Assembly: GCA_016219175.1 (NCBI GenBank)
Contig: JACRCD010000027.1
Coordinates: forward strand, 1-36,457
DNA: 36,457 bases
From: Deltaproteobacteria bacterium
GTDB taxonomy: Bacteria; Desulfobacterota; Desulfobulbia; Desulfobulbales; SURF-16
Reading direction: 5' to 3'
A program made the position numbers and the translations under genes. The notes below the pieces were generated by a model. The model was given only the letters and a program-made list of their open reading frames with translations. It was not told where the DNA came from and searched no databases. Shown here in pieces: positions 34,226 to 36,457 of this stretch. The number at the start of each line of letters is the position of its first letter. Position 1 is the stretch's first letter.

Positions 34226-34496
34226 TGCGGTGGGTTTCCAGTCTCTCTCTTCGTTTGCCGGCGCAGCCCGGACGGGAAAGGTTTCCCGGCCTGCCGTCCA
34301 GTCCCGTGGGCCGGCGTAACTCTGCCGGCCACACTCACGTATTCAAACAGGATAAGCCAACGCTGTCAACTACCTTTTTCATTGACATTTATTAAGAGGT
34401 ATATCAGGCTGGAAAAATGACAACCTTTTAGAATTGCAGATGAAAATGCTTTTTTTCTCTCATCGGAATCTTATCCTTAAATGCTGGAGGTAAGGT

Positions 34497-36149
34497 ATGG
34501 CGCTTCATCCCCAGGCAGGGAAACCTGCTGCCCTGGAAAATCTGGTAAATATCCCCAGGCTGACAGCCGCCTATTATCAATACAGGCCGGATGTGGCCAT
34601 CGACGGGCAGAAGGTCAGCTTCGGCACCTCGGGGCATCGCGGCAGCTCAATAAAGTCAAGTTTTAATGAGGACCATATCATGGCCGTATCCCAGGCCATT
34701 GTCGAGTATCGCGCCGGTCAGGGCATCACCGGGCCTCTTTTTGTCGGCATGGACACCCATGCCCTCTCCGAGCCGGCCTTTGCCACGGCCTTGCAGGTTT
34801 TTGTAGCCAGCGGCCTGGAGGTGCGCTACCAGGAGGGCAGGGGCTACACGCCTACCCCCGTCGTTTCCCACGCCATCCTCCGCTGGAACCGGAAGCATCC
34901 CGAAAATCAGGCTGACGGGGTGGTGATTACCCCTTCCCATAATCCGCCGGAAGACGGCGGGTTCAAGTACAATCCGCCCCATGGCGGTCCGGCTGACAGC
35001 GACGCCACGAAGGTCATCGAAAAACGGGCCAACGAGCTGCTGGCCTCTGGCCTGAAAGGCGTGCAGGCTGTTCCCCTGGCCCAGGCCTTTGCCTCCCGCC
35101 TGGCGGCGCCCCATGATTTTGTCCGCCCCTATGTGGATGATCTGCAAAATGTGCTTGATATGGACGCCATCAGAAAGGCCAAGATCCGCATCGGCGTCGA
35201 TCCCCTGGGCGGGTCGGGTATCGCTTACTGGCCGGTCATCGCCGAAACCTACGGACTTGATATCGAGGTGGTCAACCAGCGGGTCGATCCGACTTTTTCC
35301 TTCATGACCCTTGATAAGGACGGCAAGATCCGCATGGATTGCTCCTCACCCTACGCCATGGCTTCTCTCATATCGCTTAAGGACCGTTTCGACATCGCGG
35401 TGAGCAATGATCCTGATTATGACCGGCACGGCATTGTCACCCGTGAATTCGGGCTGCTCAATCCCAATCATTACCTGGCGGTGGCCATCAATTATCTTTT
35501 CACCCATCGTCCCGGCTGGAGCGCTGAGCTGGCCGTTGGCAAAACCCTGGTTTCCAGTTCCATGATTGACCGGGTTGCGCAAGGAATGGGCAGGAAGTTA
35601 AAGGAGGTGCCGGTGGGTTTCAAGTGGTTCGTGCCGGGGCTCTTTAATGGCGAGTGCGGCTTCGGCGGGGAGGAGAGCGCGGGGGCCACTTTTCTGCGCA
35701 AGGACGGCAGCGTTTGGACCACGGACAAGGACGGCATTATCATGGCCCTGCTGGCCGCCGAGATCACCGCCGTGACCAAAAAAGATCCCGGCCAGCATTA
35801 CCGTGAGCTTGAACAGAAGTTCGGTTCGCCCCTTTATGAACGAATCGAGGCCCCCGCCTCACCGGCCCAAAAAAAGGTGCTGAGCACCCTTTCCCCCGAT
35901 GATGTCGAGGCCACGACCCTGGCCGGAGAAGCCGTGCTGGCCAGGCTCACCCACGCCCCCGGCAACCAGGCGCCCATCGGCGGGCTGAAGGTGGTCACTG
36001 AAAACGGCTGGTTTGCCGCCCGGCCGTCCGGCACGGAGGATGTTTACAAGATTTACACGGAAAGCTTCCTGGGCAAGGACCACCTCAAGCTCATCCAGAA
36101 GGAGGCCAGGGAGATCGTGGCGGCTTCCTTTGCCAGGGCGGGGTTATAA
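34497..36149 (+). CDS. pgm: Phosphoglucomutase, alpha-D-glucose phosphate-specific
   Basis: A 550-aa alpha-D-phosphohexomutase. Phosphoserine Ser147 lies in [11 protein letters not shown]. The Mg loop DPDYDR (305-310), sugar loop GEESAG (391-396) and phosphate loop RPSGTED (about 517-523) are all intact. The FGTSGHRG start region is at 42-49. It interconverts glucose-1- and glucose-6-phosphate, linking glgX to zwf. GGAGGTAAGGT lies directly before ATG 34497. Confidence 0.96.
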   Translation: MALHPQAGKPAALENLVNIPRLTAAYYQYRPDVAIDGQKVSFGTSGHRGSSIKSSFNEDHIMAVSQAIVEYRAGQGITGPLFVGMDTHALSEPAFATALQVFVASGLEVRYQEGRGYTPTPVVSHAILRWNRKHPENQADGVVITPSHNPPEDGGFKYNPPHGGPADSDATKVIEKRANELLASGLKGVQAVPLAQAFASRLAAPHDFVRPYVDDLQNVLDMDAIRKAKIRIGVDPLGGSGIAYWPVIAETYGLDIEVVNQRVDPTFSFMTLDKDGKIRMDCSSPYAMASLISLKDRFDIAVSNDPDYDRHGIVTREFGLLNPNHYLAVAINYLFTHRPGWSAELAVGKTLVSSSMIDRVAQGMGRKLKEVPVGFKWFVPGLFNGECGFGGEESAGATFLRKDGSVWTTDKDGIIMALLAAEITAVTKKDPGQHYRELEQKFGSPLYERIEAPASPAQKKVLSTLSPDDVEATTLAGEAVLARLTHAPGNQAPIGGLKVVTENGWFAARPSGTEDVYKIYTESFLGKDHLKLIQKEAREIVAASFARAGL

Positions 36150-36341
36150 GCGAAATTGAGAATTATGAATTGCGCGTGGTTGCCGATGGCGGCAAGGTAT
36201 GAAGGCTCGAAGGTGTTTCACCATTGACGCAACCTGTCTCCCGGCTTAGAATAGGTAAAGGTGCGATTATGGATGAAATAAGATGGTGCTGATAGATAAC
36301 TCGACCGGCATTCGTCATTAGTCCCAAATAAGGTTTAAACC

Positions 36342-36457
36342 CCCGCCTTTAGGCGGGTAGATTTATCACTCACAATGAATGGTGTATAATGGCTCCCAAC
36401 AAGGGGGTTCTTATGGAATATAGGTATGGGAGTCATACAGTTTTCAATATTGAATAT
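36342..36457 (+). mobile_element. Left end of an IS200/IS605-family element (cut by window edge)
   Basis: A perfect hairpin CCCGCC-TTTA-GGCGGG (36342-36357) precedes the transposase gene, as in IS200/IS605 left ends. TATAAT at 36385-36390, with a weak TTTATC 17 bases upstream, could be the transposase promoter. AAGGGGG precedes the start codon. Confidence 0.8.
36413..36457 (+). CDS. tnpA: IS200/IS605 TnpA transposase, N-terminal 15 codons
   Basis: MEYRYGSHTVFNIEY matches the conserved N-terminus of IS200-type Y1 transposases (YRYGSHTV...YH). The gene continues beyond the window. Confidence 0.82.
   Translation, partial: MEYRYGSHTVFNIEY

Overview
The window looks like a chromosomal segment of a Gram-negative, probably anaerobic bacterium. 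My best guess is a deltaproteobacterial (Desulfobacterota-type) lineage. This rests on gene content (pta-ackA, the YedF/cysteine desulfurase/DUF3343 trio, REC-DUF3369-HD-GYP signalling) and on repeat styles I associate with such genomes, not on a marker gene, so confidence is moderate to low. No rRNA, tRNA or CRISPR array was seen.

Left end (1-6270): a relic integron. A tyrosine recombinase of integron-integrase type is cut off after its N-terminal half (372-881, minus). It faces away from a cassette-side junction with core GTTGGGC (1030-1036). Cassette 1 (1031-2134) carries a novel four-helix membrane protein and ends in a well-formed attC (2048-2140). The cassette's first bases, TTGGGC, are the exact complement of the start of its own attC, as the recombination mechanism predicts. 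Next comes a very AT-rich, tightly overlapping four-gene operon (2156-5482): a glycosyltransferase-like protein, an alpha/beta hydrolase, a hexapeptide-repeat acyltransferase and an unknown membrane-anchored protein. A RAYT (Y1 transposase) element with inverted flanks closes this region.

6300-9750: accessory remnants. These are an unrecognised 340-aa protein, an N-terminal scrap of a second Y1 transposase, an OsmC-family protein lacking the second reactive Cys, a broken VapC-like PIN toxin and a small membrane protein.

9754-25121: the metabolic core. A PAS histidine kinase and an HD-GYP response regulator (minus strand) are divergent from corA. Then, all on plus, come pta-ackA and zwf-pgl-edd-eda. 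This gives a complete Entner-Doudoroff branch from glucose-6-phosphate to pyruvate, beside the acetyl-CoA to acetate/ATP branch. yedF, a class-V PLP cysteine desulfurase and a DUF3343 gene follow as a selenium/sulfur-carrier module.

25122-36457: repeat-rich sugar-phosphate region. Two palindromic MITE-like elements precede a glucose-6-phosphate 1-epimerase (yeaD). A decayed copy of the gpmI 3' end, interrupted by a REP-like unit, follows. Next is a 951-aa secreted protein built of two tandem copies of [DUF1566-DUF1566-IPT/TIG] plus a dockerin-like tail. Its four DUF1566 C-termini carry codon variation with the hallmark of diversity-generating retroelement (DGR) variable regions: AAC/AAT-type codons changed at positions 1 and 2, with position 3 mostly constant. 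No reverse transcriptase or template repeat was seen here, so any DGR would act from elsewhere. gpmI and glgX (minus) and pgm (plus) complete glycogen/glucose-phosphate metabolism. An IS200/IS605-type element begins at the right edge.

The two most interesting items are the four-fold DGR-like target and the relic integron with its uncharacterised cassette genes.
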